Below, piece by piece: positions 9,882 to 18,479 of a stretch of DNA of 64,000 nucleotides. Within the stretch, counting starts at the first letter, position 1. Each line of letters begins with the position of its first letter. A model generated the notes under the pieces. That model did not search any database. It was not told where the DNA came from and saw only the letters and a list, made by a program, of their open reading frames with translations. A program made the translations under genes and the position numbers. Where the stretch lies: positions 1-64,000 of the forward strand of contig CAZWEO010000013.1 in the NCBI GenBank assembly GCA_964633115.1, read 5' to 3'. Source of the stretch: B30-G6 sp964633115. GTDB taxonomy: Bacteria; Desulfobacterota; Desulfobacteria; Desulfobacterales; B30-G6.

Positions 9882-9907
9882 TATATTTTGGGCTCCATTA
9901 CCGTGGT

Positions 9908-9936
9908 TTGACAGTCCAGGGGCGATCTGGTAGATA
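9908..9936 (+). promoter_or_regulatory. Candidate sigma-70 promoter for the SbtA-like locus
   Basis: TTGACA (9908-9913) is separated by exactly 17 bases from TAGATA (9931-9936). It lies about 37 bases upstream of the precursor ATG. The -35 is perfect and the -10 is weak (three of six). Confidence 0.4.
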
Positions 9937-9972
9937 TTAAATAAATGTTCAATCGATTAGGAGGGGGCAAAT

Positions 9973-10182
9973 ATGCAAACAGATGAACTCAAAAAAATCT
10001 TGGCCGGCTTATGCATTGCCAGCCTGATATCGGGTTCGGCACTGACCTTGAGTAGCTGCGCCAGCAAGGGCGCTAAAGGCGGGCAAAAGGGGAGTGCGGC
10101 CAGTTCTCACAGTGGGTGAAGTGGTGGAACCTCCGGTGCCGGTGGCACCGACAAGAAACAGCAGCCCGATCAAAGCAGCTGA
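9973..10182 (+). CDS. sbtA: SbtA-like RiPP precursor selenopeptide (in-frame UGA = Sec49)
   Basis: A 69-residue precursor read through an in-frame TGA at 10117-10119. It is too short and interrupted to appear in ordinary ORF lists. The leader is MQTDELKKILAGL followed by a hydrophobic stretch and LTLSSCAS, which looks like a lipobox with Cys29. The tail is Gly/Ser-rich with residue 49 as Sec in HSG-U-SGG, ending KKQQPDQSS and a real TGA at 10180. Support comes from a strong AGGAGG ribosome site 8 bases before ATG 9973, a SECIS-like hairpin 15 bases after the UGA, and a radical SAM/SPASM maturase 51 bases downstream. The layout matches the database family of thio(seleno)oxazole RiPP precursors called SbtA. 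Without read-through the product would stop after 48 residues. The modified product and its role are unknown. Confidence 0.75.
10135..10149 (+). promoter_or_regulatory. SECIS-like hairpin for UGA 10117
   Basis: A perfect 6-bp stem GGTGCC/GGCACC closed by a GGT loop. The loop starts 21 bases after the UGA, within the 16-37 base window known for bacterial SECIS, and has G at its first loop position as SelB requires. It resembles the GGUC-loop minihelix of E. coli fdhF. Confidence 0.65.
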
Positions 10183-10192
10183 TAGAGTTAAT

Positions 10193-10209
10193 GCGCGCAG
10201 TTTGCGCGC
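10193..10209 (+). terminator. GC hairpin between precursor and maturase
   Basis: GCGCGC, loop AGTTT, GCGCGC, sitting between the precursor stop and the maturase start. No T-run follows, so it is more likely a partial terminator or a 3'-end stabiliser. Either would give many precursor transcripts per maturase transcript, a usual RiPP arrangement. Confidence 0.45.
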
Positions 10210-10233
10210 CTCCTCCTTGAGATCCTTAAAAAA

Positions 10234-11829
10234 GTGAAATTCTCACACGCCGAGAGATTCCAAAAGATCTTTGTAGTTTGTCACAAGATCCTTGGCAATC
10301 CCACCTGGGGAAACATTCTGGCAACTTTAGACTCGGACGCAATCCCAGAATACTTTCCCGATCAACTGAAGAGACTGCGATCCAGCCACAGACTTCCAGG
10401 CTACATAGACGATTTGGCGCGAGTTGAATACGCCCGGTATCAACTTCAAAACCTGCCAGGCCCTGCGACTAATGCGATCGACAAACTCTGTGTCAATCCC
10501 GAACTACAACTTGTTCCGGTTGCATGGCGGAATCTTGTTGCACTTATCAAATCCGATTCAAGCGGGGATCTGCAACCCCAAGCAGCGCCAGGAAGCCATG
10601 TCATCATCTGGCGTCATCCTAAAACCGGTGATATTCAATTACGGGAAGCCTTGGATATCGATTTGCTATCTTTAAAAATTGTAGTTGAAGGAATCGAACT
10701 CAATCAAGTTGTTGAGCAAGGCGGGGTAACAAAGACTGCCATCTACACAGCCCTCGACCGGGCTAAATCCGAGGGACTACTCATCTCGCCTCCGTCACGC
10801 ATTCAACGCGATATATCTTCTTTTATAGCAAATAAAACCGAATGGGAACTATTTTTGACTACCGAGACCTTTGTGCTTCAGTGGCATATAACCCAGGCTT
10901 GTGACCTGCATTGCAAGCATTGCTACGATCGTAGCAACCGTGATTTTATGCCTTATGACACAGCCGTGGCAGTCCTGAATGATTTTGAGAACTTTTGCAG
11001 AACTATGCACGTGAAGGGACAGGTCACTTTCACCGGTGGCAATCCATTGCTTTACCCGGATTTTGCAATCTTATACCGCGAGGCGTGGGATCGTGGTTTC
11101 AAACTCGCCATTTTAGGCAATCCTGTACCCACGAGCCGGATTGAAGACTTGATCGCGATCGCCAGACCGGAATTTTTCCAGGTTAGTTTGGAAGGCTTGC
11201 AAGCCCATAATGATGCCATTCGTGGTGAGGGGCATTTCAAGCGGACGATCGCCTTCTTGGATCAAATGCGTCAATTGGATATTTGCACCATGGTGATGCT
11301 GACACTCTACCGGGACAATCTGGATCAGGTATTGCCGTTGGCAGAGTTACTCAAGGATCGTACGGATTATTTTACGTTCAATCGTCTCTGCACCATGGGA
11401 GAAGGGGCCCAGCTCTCCATGGTGTCGCCGGAGGTGTTTCGGGACTTTTTGAAAAAATATGAGGCAGCCGCTTCGCAAAACGCGACCATAATGCTCAAAG
11501 ACAATCTAATCAATCTGATTCGACAGAAGAATGGCAGCGAGGTTTTTGGTGGCTGCACGGGTTATGGTTGCGGGGCGGCATTTAACTTTGTAGCACTTTT
11601 ATCCGACGGAGAAGTGCATGCCTGTAGAAAATTTCCTTCGCTTATCGGTAATATCAATGCAGATCGGCTATTGGATATTTATCAATCCGAGCTCGCCCAA
11701 AAATATCGTGCCGGAAGTGACGCCTGCCAAGACTGTGATTTGAACATCGTTTGCCGCGGCTGTCTGGCTGTGGCTTATAGCATGGGTCTGGATGTGTTTA
11801 GAGAAAAAGACCCCTTTTGTATTGCATGA
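10234..11829 (+). CDS. sbtM: Radical SAM/SPASM peptide maturase (SbtM-like)
   Basis: A 531-residue radical SAM enzyme. Residues 1-200 form an N-terminal region that includes a winged-helix-like segment (GGVTKTAIYTALDRAKSEGL), possibly for leader recognition. The radical SAM core begins at Cys223-Cys227-Cys230 (CDLHCKHC), which holds the SAM-binding 4Fe-4S cluster; FTGGNPLLYPDF is the GGxP-like SAM motif. A SPASM region follows from about residue 441 (GGCTGYGCG, EVHACRKF, ACQDC, CRGC) for auxiliary clusters. It is predicted to modify the Sec (or Cys) of the peptide encoded upstream, as proposed for the thio(seleno)oxazole maturase SbtM. GTG at 10234 is the start; the ribosome site is weak, which would keep enzyme levels low relative to the precursor. 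Confidence 0.8.
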   Translation: MKFSHAERFQKIFVVCHKILGNPTWGNILATLDSDAIPEYFPDQLKRLRSSHRLPGYIDDLARVEYARYQLQNLPGPATNAIDKLCVNPELQLVPVAWRNLVALIKSDSSGDLQPQAAPGSHVIIWRHPKTGDIQLREALDIDLLSLKIVVEGIELNQVVEQGGVTKTAIYTALDRAKSEGLLISPPSRIQRDISSFIANKTEWELFLTTETFVLQWHITQACDLHCKHCYDRSNRDFMPYDTAVAVLNDFENFCRTMHVKGQVTFTGGNPLLYPDFAILYREAWDRGFKLAILGNPVPTSRIEDLIAIARPEFFQVSLEGLQAHNDAIRGEGHFKRTIAFLDQMRQLDICTMVMLTLYRDNLDQVLPLAELLKDRTDYFTFNRLCTMGEGAQLSMVSPEVFRDFLKKYEAAASQNATIMLKDNLINLIRQKNGSEVFGGCTGYGCGAAFNFVALLSDGEVHACRKFPSLIGNINADRLLDIYQSELAQKYRAGSDACQDCDLNIVCRGCLAVAYSMGLDVFREKDPFCIA

Positions 11830-11881
11830 AGATTCATAATCCGTAATTTGTCGAGGTTAAGATTGTACGACATATAATAGA

Positions 11882-11909
11882 TTGACAAATGGTATAAAAA
11901 GAGTATAAT
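11882..11909 (+). promoter_or_regulatory. Strong promoter of the toxin-antitoxin pair
   Basis: TTGACA (11882-11887), 16-base spacer, and perfect TATAAT (11904-11909). The toxin ATG is at 11919, so transcription would start within a few bases of it, giving a nearly leaderless mRNA. The -10 region is part of an imperfect AT palindrome where an RHH antitoxin could bind. Confidence 0.6.
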
Positions 11910-11918
11910 AATTATATC

Positions 11919-12179
11919 ATGCAATTTGAATTCGACCCGGTAAAATATGAAAATAACCAAAAGAAACACAGGATCGATTTTGTTGAAACTCAAGCACTTT
12001 GGGAAGACCCGGATTTATTGGAAATTCCCGCTAAAACAGTGGACGAGGAAAGGTTTTTGGTAATCGGCAGGATTGATGAAACGCATTGGTCAGGGGTGAT
12101 AACTTACCGAAACGAAAATATAAGAATCATCTCCGTGCGTCGATCAAGATATGAGGAGATTGAATTATATGAAAGCTAA
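11919..12179 (+). CDS. brnT: BrnT-family toxin (DUF497)
   Basis: An 86-residue protein with the BrnT/DUF497 layout: FEFDPVKYENNQKKHRIDF at the N-terminus, a central ALWEDPDLLEI, and a C-terminal IRIISVRRSRYEEIELY containing the conserved Arg-Arg and Glu/Tyr. BrnT toxins are RelE-like ribonucleases that block growth until neutralised. It overlaps the antitoxin gene by 11 bases. There is no room for a normal ribosome site between the promoter and ATG, so translation may be leaderless. Confidence 0.85.
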   Translation: MQFEFDPVKYENNQKKHRIDFVETQALWEDPDLLEIPAKTVDEERFLVIGRIDETHWSGVITYRNENIRIISVRRSRYEEIELYES

Positions 12180-12396
12180 AGATTTTGATAAAAAATTTAA
12201 TGAAGGTAAACGTATAATCCAGCATCTAGATCTGTCTAAGGCCCGACGACCAGAACAGGTACAAAAAAGAGTGAACGTTGATTTCCCGATTTGGATGATT
12301 CTGTCCCTGGACAAAGAAGCCAAACGATTGGGTGTGCCGCGACAATCGATTATTAAAATGTGGCTGGCAGAGCGGTTACAGAAAACTTCAACTTGA
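12169..12396 (+). CDS. CopG/BrnA-type antitoxin
   Basis: A 75-residue ribbon-helix-helix-type antitoxin. The C-terminal half (KRVNVDFPIWMILSLDKEA, then GVPRQSIIKMWLAERL) is the DNA-binding RHH segment. The lysine-rich N-terminus likely wraps the toxin. The start at ATG 12169 has GAGGAG upstream inside the toxin gene; an earlier in-frame start at 12151 lacks a site. It probably binds the promoter at 11882-11909 and represses its own operon. Confidence 0.8.
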   Translation: MKAKDFDKKFNEGKRIIQHLDLSKARRPEQVQKRVNVDFPIWMILSLDKEAKRLGVPRQSIIKMWLAERLQKTST

Positions 12397-12489
12397 TTGT
12401 GTAATTCATACTGTATGATTTCTGAGCACTTGTTCAGATCCTTTCATCTGACTATCTATCCTACCTTACTCTTTAACCGGCAGAATGAT

Positions 12490-13263
12490 TTAGCTAAAGT
12501 TGAAAGTGCCCACGGCTTGCCGCAGCAATTGAATCGGTATCTGACCAGGTGCCGAGGGTGTTTCATTGCTAGCAAAAGTGATATCCGAGCCAAAGAGCTT
12601 ACCTGCGAGACGGGTCAGATTTCCCAAGGTTCCCATGGATATGGCGATCGTGGGAATTTTTAGTCCACTTTTTCGAGCCTGTAGCGTGGCTTTCATAAGG
12701 GTAAGCACATCTTCAAAGCCCTGCGGCATGACAGCTACCTTGGCAATGTCGGCACCCAAATCGCGAGCTTGAAACAATGTATCGATAATATATTCCGGTT
12801 CGGGTGTGGCTTTGAAATTATGGTAGGATAGGATCATACGTAGGCTGGATTTTTTTACTGCCTTGTGTATGTTCTGGATGAAGGCTTCATCATTCGATAG
12901 TTCAATATCGATTATGTCAGCATACCCGGTCTGAATGGCCGCTGTAATCAAGCCTTCTCGTTTATCTGCGGATAGTTTGGCAAGGCCGCCTTCTGTATGG
13001 CTTCGGCATGTGAAGATCAAAGGAAGATTGCCGATAGCTCTCCGCAATTCTGAAAGTAGATCTTGGCAGGTAGCACGATTAAACTGTTGATCAAAAGCAT
13101 CCACACGCCATTCAAAAAGATCTGGAATTTGCCGCAGAGTGGCTTGGGCCTCTTTTAGCAATCCCATCTTGTCTGTCGCCATCAACGGCACACATATGAG
13201 TAAATCCGGCCCGCCAATGATGGTGTCTCGAATGGTGACTTTATTTTCGCATTCCAGCTGCAT
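12490..13263 (-). CDS. aroD: 3-dehydroquinate dehydratase, type I
   Basis: A 257-residue class I dehydroquinase, the third enzyme of the shikimate pathway, converting 3-dehydroquinate to 3-dehydroshikimate. Family hallmarks are FEWRVDAF, PLIFTCRSHTEGG, the active-site His in LSYHNF, the Schiff-base Lys in DIAKVAVMP, and a C-terminal substrate loop (MGTLGNLTRL, APGQIPI). ATG 13263 is chosen over the TTG 15 bases upstream. No other aro genes are adjacent, so it stands alone. Confidence 0.9.
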   Translation of the reverse strand: MQLECENKVTIRDTIIGGPDLLICVPLMATDKMGLLKEAQATLRQIPDLFEWRVDAFDQQFNRATCQDLLSELRRAIGNLPLIFTCRSHTEGGLAKLSADKREGLITAAIQTGYADIIDIELSNDEAFIQNIHKAVKKSSLRMILSYHNFKATPEPEYIIDTLFQARDLGADIAKVAVMPQGFEDVLTLMKATLQARKSGLKIPTIAISMGTLGNLTRLAGKLFGSDITFASNETPSAPGQIPIQLLRQAVGTFNFS

Positions 13264-13356
13264 AGATTGTACATCCAATTGAAGGTTCTTACACTATACC
13301 AGTTGTTGATATGTCGTTCTGAAATAAAAGGCGTCTCGTTTTTCCTTCGAATCGAA

Positions 13357-13547
13357 ACATATTCATTAGAAACAAGTTGGTATTTTTCTTTTTGATTACA
13401 TATTCATAAGCCTTTAACGAGAGACGAATCAGATTTGATAATAAATGTTTCTAATGTGTGAAACCGCAGTGTCAGCCTTGTGTTATCGTAGTTTCATTTT
13501 CGTGGTCTAGGCCAACAATTTGTTGTTCACCTGGCTGACCGATCATA
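13357..13547. repeat. Inverted-repeat element, copy A
   Basis: It opens with ACATATTCATTAGAAACA (13357-13374). The complementary TGTTTCTAATG follows at 13445-13455, separated by 70 bases. A 77-base block (13471-13547) then begins GTCAGCC and ends near GGCTGACC. The 77-base block is identical to 23851-23927, while the 70-base interior is not shared. No gene follows it here. Confidence 0.8.
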
Positions 13548-13888
13548 TTTATGTCGCGCTCTATGGCTTCACTTATGTATCGACCTCAAATACGGTCTCA
13601 AGATCATCAACATCGTACCTATTACAGCTATGCTAAAACAAAAGCGATCTATTTTAGAAATTTTCATGAATTAACCTAAAATGAAAATATCAAATATATT
13701 GTAATAGTAGATGTTTCATGCTTGGTTGTGCGCGCCAGGGCATGAAAATTTATGACAACCGCTATAAGAATACAATATGACGGCGATTGAAACCAGCTTT
13801 AGGCTATAAGCAATAAACTACTCATAGCTTCTGGCTGAACGCTCATAGCTCCTAATAGCCTACAGCCTTAACGCCTAAAAGCCTAATG
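13548..13888. other. Intergenic region without gene
   Basis: About 340 bases with no supported frame. The last 90 bases are a degenerate run of TAGCCTA-like and CTCATAGCT-like words next to the ubiB-family stop codon, of a kind seen again near 17450-17530. I see no clear terminator. Confidence 0.5.
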
Positions 13889-15586
13889 TTATAGTCTTCC
13901 CTTTTTCAGGATTGCAAACAGAAGCCAGACGCCCATGATGGCAGCGGCCAAAAAACCGATGATGCCAATAAGGGAGATTCCATAGAATAACGGTGGTGTT
14001 TTGGAGATAACGATCAACGCCGATCCGATGATTAGGGCAGCGATAATAATCGAAAAGGATATGCGATTACTAATCTGATCATGGGTGGAAAGCATCTGAT
14101 CGAGCCCCTGAAGTTCATGTGAAAAAGAGAGTCTGTGCTGACGGATAAGGCGCGTAATTTCAAGTACATCCTTGGGAAAATCTTTTAGAAACGTGAACAT
14201 CTGTGACCCCAGGGACAGGACGTCACTTTCCAATCGTTCGGCCGAAAACCGTTCCAATTTGACTTTCTTGATAAAGGGTTCGGCGTGACGAACCATATCG
14301 AAATCCGGATCAAGCAGGCAGGCAACACTCTCCACCGTACTCAGGGCCTTCATCATAAGAAAAATGTCCGGATAAATCCGCAAGCGGTGTTGTGCGGCCA
14401 GCTCCAGCAAATGCTGTAGCAGTTTGCCCAGTTCGATGTCTTTAAGTGGTTTGTACAAATGCTGCCCCATGAACTCGGCCACCTCTTTTTCAAAGGTCCG
14501 CATGTTGGGCTCTTCTTCCCAGGCGGTAATCCGGAGCAGGCAACGGGCGGTGCGGGTTTCATCTTGGCGAACAATACTGTCCACAAGCTCAACGAAATCT
14601 TCACGGGTGTTGCGATCGATGGCCCCCACCATACCAAAATCGAGTAGGCAGATCACGTTGCCCGGCAGTACGAAAACATTGCCGGGATGGGGATCCGCGT
14701 GGAAAAAACCATGATCAAAAATTTGACTCAGACAGATACGGGCGCCTCGAATGGTGATGGTTTTGCGATCATAGCCCTCCTGATCCAACTGGTCCAATTT
14801 CGACACCTTAATTCCCCGTACTAACTCGGTAGTAAGAACGCGGTCGGTGGTAGTTTCCCGAAAAACTTTGGGAATATAGACTGTTGGATCCTGCAGAAAC
14901 TGGCTGGAAACCCGCTCCATGCTGGTGGCCTCGATGGTGTAATCCAATTCCTTTTCCAGCGTTTTGGCAAATTCCTCTACTATTTTTACGGGTTGATGCA
15001 AGGAGATTTCTTCGATGTGACGCTCCGCCAAGGTTGCCAGGTGGAGCATGATCTCCAGATCAACATCGACGAGTCGTCGAATACGCGGTCGCTGGATTTT
15101 GACGGCCACATCCTCACCTTCCATCAAGCACGCTCGGTGAACTTGTCCAATGGACGCCGAAGCCAATGGTGTTTCCTCAAAGGTTTTAAAGACTTCTTCG
15201 ATTGGTTGTCGCAACTCTGATTCGACGATGCGTTTGGCATCTTTATATGGAAAGGGCGGAACCTCGTCTTGCAGTTTGGAGAGTTCGCTAACAAAATCGA
15301 TTGGTACCAGGTCAGGGCGTGTAGAAAGGATCTGGCCTAGCTTAATGTAGGTGGGGCCTAGCTCTTCAAAGGCCATTCTGAGCCGCTCGGCTCGGGAAGA
15401 TTTCTCTTCATGTTCGCGACGTTTTTTACTGATCATTTGAAGACCGATTTCAATGTACTGGTCGATGTGGAGTGTTTCAACCAGGTCACCGAAACCATAC
15501 TTGATCAGAACGCCTAGGATTTGCCGGTAGCGATTTAGATTGCGGTAGGTTCGGCCGATAACGCCAATTTTGCGAATACTAAGCAT
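13889..15586 (-). CDS. UbiB/ABC1/AarF-family atypical kinase
   Basis: A 565-residue ABC1-family protein kinase-like ATPase. The N-terminal KxGQ motif is KLGQILSTRPDLVP. ASIGQVHRA is the Ala-rich nucleotide loop, VAVKIQRP carries the conserved Lys, and HADPHPGN with LLDFGMVG is the catalytic/metal region. Two hydrophobic helices at the C-terminus anchor it in the membrane. UbiB homologues support quinone biosynthesis, ubiquinone in aerobes and here more likely menaquinone or lipid handling. ATG 15586 is preferred; a TTG lies two codons upstream. The phasin-like gene is about 50 bases upstream on the same strand, so they may be co-transcribed. Confidence 0.88.
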   Translation of the reverse strand: MLSIRKIGVIGRTYRNLNRYRQILGVLIKYGFGDLVETLHIDQYIEIGLQMISKKRREHEEKSSRAERLRMAFEELGPTYIKLGQILSTRPDLVPIDFVSELSKLQDEVPPFPYKDAKRIVESELRQPIEEVFKTFEETPLASASIGQVHRACLMEGEDVAVKIQRPRIRRLVDVDLEIMLHLATLAERHIEEISLHQPVKIVEEFAKTLEKELDYTIEATSMERVSSQFLQDPTVYIPKVFRETTTDRVLTTELVRGIKVSKLDQLDQEGYDRKTITIRGARICLSQIFDHGFFHADPHPGNVFVLPGNVICLLDFGMVGAIDRNTREDFVELVDSIVRQDETRTARCLLRITAWEEEPNMRTFEKEVAEFMGQHLYKPLKDIELGKLLQHLLELAAQHRLRIYPDIFLMMKALSTVESVACLLDPDFDMVRHAEPFIKKVKLERFSAERLESDVLSLGSQMFTFLKDFPKDVLEITRLIRQHRLSFSHELQGLDQMLSTHDQISNRISFSIIIAALIIGSALIVISKTPPLFYGISLIGIIGFLAAAIMGVWLLFAILKKGRL

Positions 15587-15640
15587 GGTCAATCCGTCGC
15601 GATAAAAGTTAGAGTTGGATTGGAAGGCTATCTATTTGGC

Positions 15641-15949
15641 TTATTTTTCTCCCTGCTCGCTGATCATTTTTTTCAGCTCACGAATTTCCTTTTTCAAGCC
15701 TTTGAGTTCCTCAGAGGTGACAACGTCGGCGCGCTTTAAAAATGTATGCACGCTTTTTTCAACACGCTTTTCCAGCCGGGACTGGGCTTCAGTGTAGCGG
15801 CTTTCCAGATCTTTTAGGAATTTCTGACCTTCCTCTCTGGGCATTTCGCCTACTTTCTCCAACTCCTTACCCAGGGCTTCCACTTCATCCCAGGTTTTGA
15901 GGGCTAAGCCGATGCCAGTTAGCATGCCTTTTCGGATCAATTCGTACAT
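15641..15949 (-). CDS. Phasin-like helical protein
   Basis: A 102-residue, almost fully helical protein (MYELIRKGMLTGIGLALKT, then long charged coiled-coil segments ending in KKEIRELKKMISEQGEK). The length, composition and N-terminal amphipathic segment match PhaF/PhaI-like polyhydroxyalkanoate granule-associated proteins. It has an excellent GGAGGGGG ribosome site. The neighbour downstream is the UbiB-family kinase; other phasin-like genes lie at 31-32 kb. Confidence 0.65.
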   Translation of the reverse strand: MYELIRKGMLTGIGLALKTWDEVEALGKELEKVGEMPREEGQKFLKDLESRYTEAQSRLEKRVEKSVHTFLKRADVVTSEELKGLKKEIRELKKMISEQGEK

Positions 15950-16055
15950 AATTCCCCCTCCAAAAATAAATTTTCAATTATTATGTAAAAACGATGTTTA
16001 AAGTATTGTGAAACCGGTGAATGATACCTAATTATTTTGTCTATCCGGTGAAAAT

Positions 16056-17210
16056 TTATTTTAATTTCCCAATTATTGCGCTGGCAATGGTATTTTTCTG
16101 GATCTCGCGGGTGCCTTCATAGATCTCTGTGATTTTGGCATCACGGTAAAACCGTTCAACTTCATATTCCTTCATATAACCGTACCCGCCATGAAGCTGG
16201 ATGGCTTCATCGGCAACTTCCACCGCCGCTCGTGCTGCAACCATTTTGGCCATGGACGTCAGTTTGGGATCAATGCGACCCTGATCAAAATTCCAGGCGG
16301 CTTTATAGGTCATCAGCCTGGCCAGCTCGATCTTGGTGGCCATATCGGCCAGTTTGTGTTGGGTAACTTGGAATTGGGCGATCTTTTTTCCGAATTGTTC
16401 CCGCTGTTTTACGTAGGCCAGCGCACGATCATAAGCACCTTGGGCGGTCCCGAGTGCTTGGGCAGCGACCTGGATGCGACTTTCATCAAAAAAATGAAGT
16501 ACCTGATAAAATCCTTTGTTTTCCTCGCCAACCAAATTGGACAAAGGCACGCGCACGTCTTTAAGTATCACTTCGGTGGTGGACATCATGTTGATACCCA
16601 TTTTGTCGCCCACATCCACGGTGGTAAGACCTTCACGGTCTGCTTCAACCAGAATAGTGCTGATACCCCGGTAGGACGGTTTGGCTTCTGGATCAGTTTG
16701 GCACATGACCGTATAAAAGGACGCCAGTCCACCATTGGTGATAAACGTTTTGGCGCCATTGATAACCCATTCATCGCCTTCCTTAACAGCAGCGGTATCC
16801 ATAAAGGTAATATCCGAACCATGGTTCGGTTCAGTGAAGGCACCGGCCGATAGCGCCTTTCCTTCGGCAACTTGTGGTAGCCATTTTTCTTTTTGTTCAT
16901 CGCTTCCGTAATGCATAATAATTTCTGAGGCAAAGCTGGCTAAGGCAACCGCGCTGCCAATAGTAGAATCCTGGCGACATAGCTCTTCAATCACTAAAAT
17001 ATCTTCAAGGCTACCCATTCCCTGACCGGAATATTCCTCGGGGAAATGAACACCGATTAGGCCGATGTCACCGGCTTTTTGCCAAATTTTATGTGGGAAT
17101 TCATGTTTCTTGTCGAGTTCAAGGGCCAAATCCTTATCAAACTCGCCTTTGGTAAAATCACGGACAGCCTTCTGAATATCTTTTTGTGTCTTGTTGAGCT
17201 CAAATTCCAT
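16056..17210 (-). CDS. Acyl-CoA dehydrogenase
   Basis: A 384-residue FAD-dependent acyl-CoA dehydrogenase of the short/medium-chain type. It oxidises acyl-CoA to trans-2-enoyl-CoA and passes electrons to ETF. Seen motifs are AFTEPNHGSD (flavin/substrate loop), WVINGAKTFITNG, the QLHGGYGYM FAD-binding loop and IYEGTREIQK with the catalytic Glu. The best general match is butyryl-CoA dehydrogenase. It is monocistronic as far as can be seen, with about 100 bases to the phasin-like gene downstream. Confidence 0.92.
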   Translation of the reverse strand: MEFELNKTQKDIQKAVRDFTKGEFDKDLALELDKKHEFPHKIWQKAGDIGLIGVHFPEEYSGQGMGSLEDILVIEELCRQDSTIGSAVALASFASEIIMHYGSDEQKEKWLPQVAEGKALSAGAFTEPNHGSDITFMDTAAVKEGDEWVINGAKTFITNGGLASFYTVMCQTDPEAKPSYRGISTILVEADREGLTTVDVGDKMGINMMSTTEVILKDVRVPLSNLVGEENKGFYQVLHFFDESRIQVAAQALGTAQGAYDRALAYVKQREQFGKKIAQFQVTQHKLADMATKIELARLMTYKAAWNFDQGRIDPKLTSMAKMVAARAAVEVADEAIQLHGGYGYMKEYEVERFYRDAKITEIYEGTREIQKNTIASAIIGKLK

Positions 17211-17578
17211 TAAAACCCCCTTAAATCATTGCCAAATTGAACTAGGTCTTTATATTGAGATCCTCATTCATCACCCACTACAAACAGTTTAGGATGAATT
17301 TAAATTTGGTTAAAAAAGTAGCATACAGGTTAGGGTAATGCAAGCGGATTACAAGCCACCGACAATTGATAAAAAGTGTTGTGTATTTATAGGAAATAGG
17401 GACACCAAAACCTACTTGACTGGTTGGGCAATCTGCCATAGATTGTTTATGAGCATTAAGCTTTAAGCTGTAAGCATAAAGCAGCTAATCGCTTATGGCT
17501 TATTACTTAGAGCCTTGACTCTGAAGCCCTCAGGCTTTTGCAGGTATCGGGCAGAGCTCACAAATGAAAGGAAATACT
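17211..17578. other. Intergenic region upstream of cooC
   Basis: About 370 bases between divergent genes. It holds a candidate promoter (17416-17444) and, near 17450-17530, a degenerate run of TAAGC/GCTTA words that can pair locally. No small ORF is convincing. Confidence 0.5.
17416..17444 (+). promoter_or_regulatory. Candidate promoter upstream of cooC
   Basis: TTGACT (17416-17421), 17-base spacer, TAGATT (17439-17444), on the coding strand of the CooC-like gene. The match is moderate and the leader would be long (about 130 bases). Confidence 0.35.
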
Positions 17579-18328
17579 ATGCCAATATCGATAGCACTTG
17601 CAGGCAAAGGTGGAACCGGAAAAACCACCGTGGCCGGCATGCTCATCAAATATCTAATAAAAAATGGCAAACAGCCGGTGCTTGCTGTGGATGCCGACAG
17701 TAATGCCAACCTTAATGAAGTGCTGGGTCTTGAGGTCTCAGGTACGCTGAGCCAAGCACGTGAAGATATGAAGAAAGGCAATGTCCCCAGCGGCATGACC
17801 AAAGATGTATTCATGTCCATGAAACTTGAACAGGCTGTTATCGAAGACAAAGGATATGATCTGGTGGTGATGGGACAGCCAGAAGGTCCGGGTTGTTACT
17901 GTGCAGCCAATACGCTTGTGACGGGTTTTATGGAGCGGCTGACAAGAAACTATCCCTATATCGTTATGGACAATGAAGCCGGCATGGAGCACATCAGCCG
18001 CTTGACAACCAGTAACATCGATATTCTTTTGATTGTATCAGATACTTCGAGAAGAGGATTGCAAGCAGCCATGCGTATTGATGCTCTCAGTAAGGAACTG
18101 AATATCGGCGTGGGCAGGAGTTGTTTGATCTTGAACCAAGCCAAAGAGGCTCCCATGCAGGCTGTTCTTGACATGCTGAATACAGCGGAACTTGAGCTAT
18201 CCGGAACCATACCCGAAGATCAAACGGTCTATGAATTTGATCTCGAGGGACGCGCAACCGTTGAATTGCCGGAGGATAATGCAGCTGTTCAATCTGCATT
18301 TTCTATTTTTCAGAAAATTGTTGTTTAA
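17579..18328 (+). CDS. cooC: CooC-like CODH nickel-insertion ATPase
   Basis: A 249-residue MinD/CooC-family ATPase. It shows the deviant Walker A GKGGTGKTT with signature Lys10 and Lys15, VDADSNANL as switch I, and the CooC-type metal-binding Cys106-x-Cys108 in GPGCYCAAN. CooC proteins load nickel into carbon monoxide dehydrogenase (and AcsF into acetyl-CoA synthase), so the host probably uses the Wood-Ljungdahl pathway. No CODH gene is in the window. I chose ATG 17579 behind AAAGGAAA over the in-frame ATG 15 bases upstream. Confidence 0.85.
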   Translation: MPISIALAGKGGTGKTTVAGMLIKYLIKNGKQPVLAVDADSNANLNEVLGLEVSGTLSQAREDMKKGNVPSGMTKDVFMSMKLEQAVIEDKGYDLVVMGQPEGPGCYCAANTLVTGFMERLTRNYPYIVMDNEAGMEHISRLTTSNIDILLIVSDTSRRGLQAAMRIDALSKELNIGVGRSCLILNQAKEAPMQAVLDMLNTAELELSGTIPEDQTVYEFDLEGRATVELPEDNAAVQSAFSIFQKIVV

Positions 18329-18479
18329 AGATAGGTTTAAATGCCATCTGTGGCGGCTAAAGTTCCAATCCATGATGCTGGATTTTCGGCGAGGAGTTCG
18401 TCGGAGACTCACGCGAAAGCCTCAAGTCGAGTCACAGCGGGGTATTAAACTGTAAACCAAGTATGGTGGGCATTAAGCA

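Noticed and set aside
13471..13547. Integron attC site
   Set aside because: Ends are GTCAGCC/GGCTGAC, without the usual core GTTRRRY/RYYYAAC arrangement, and no cassette-integrase is near.
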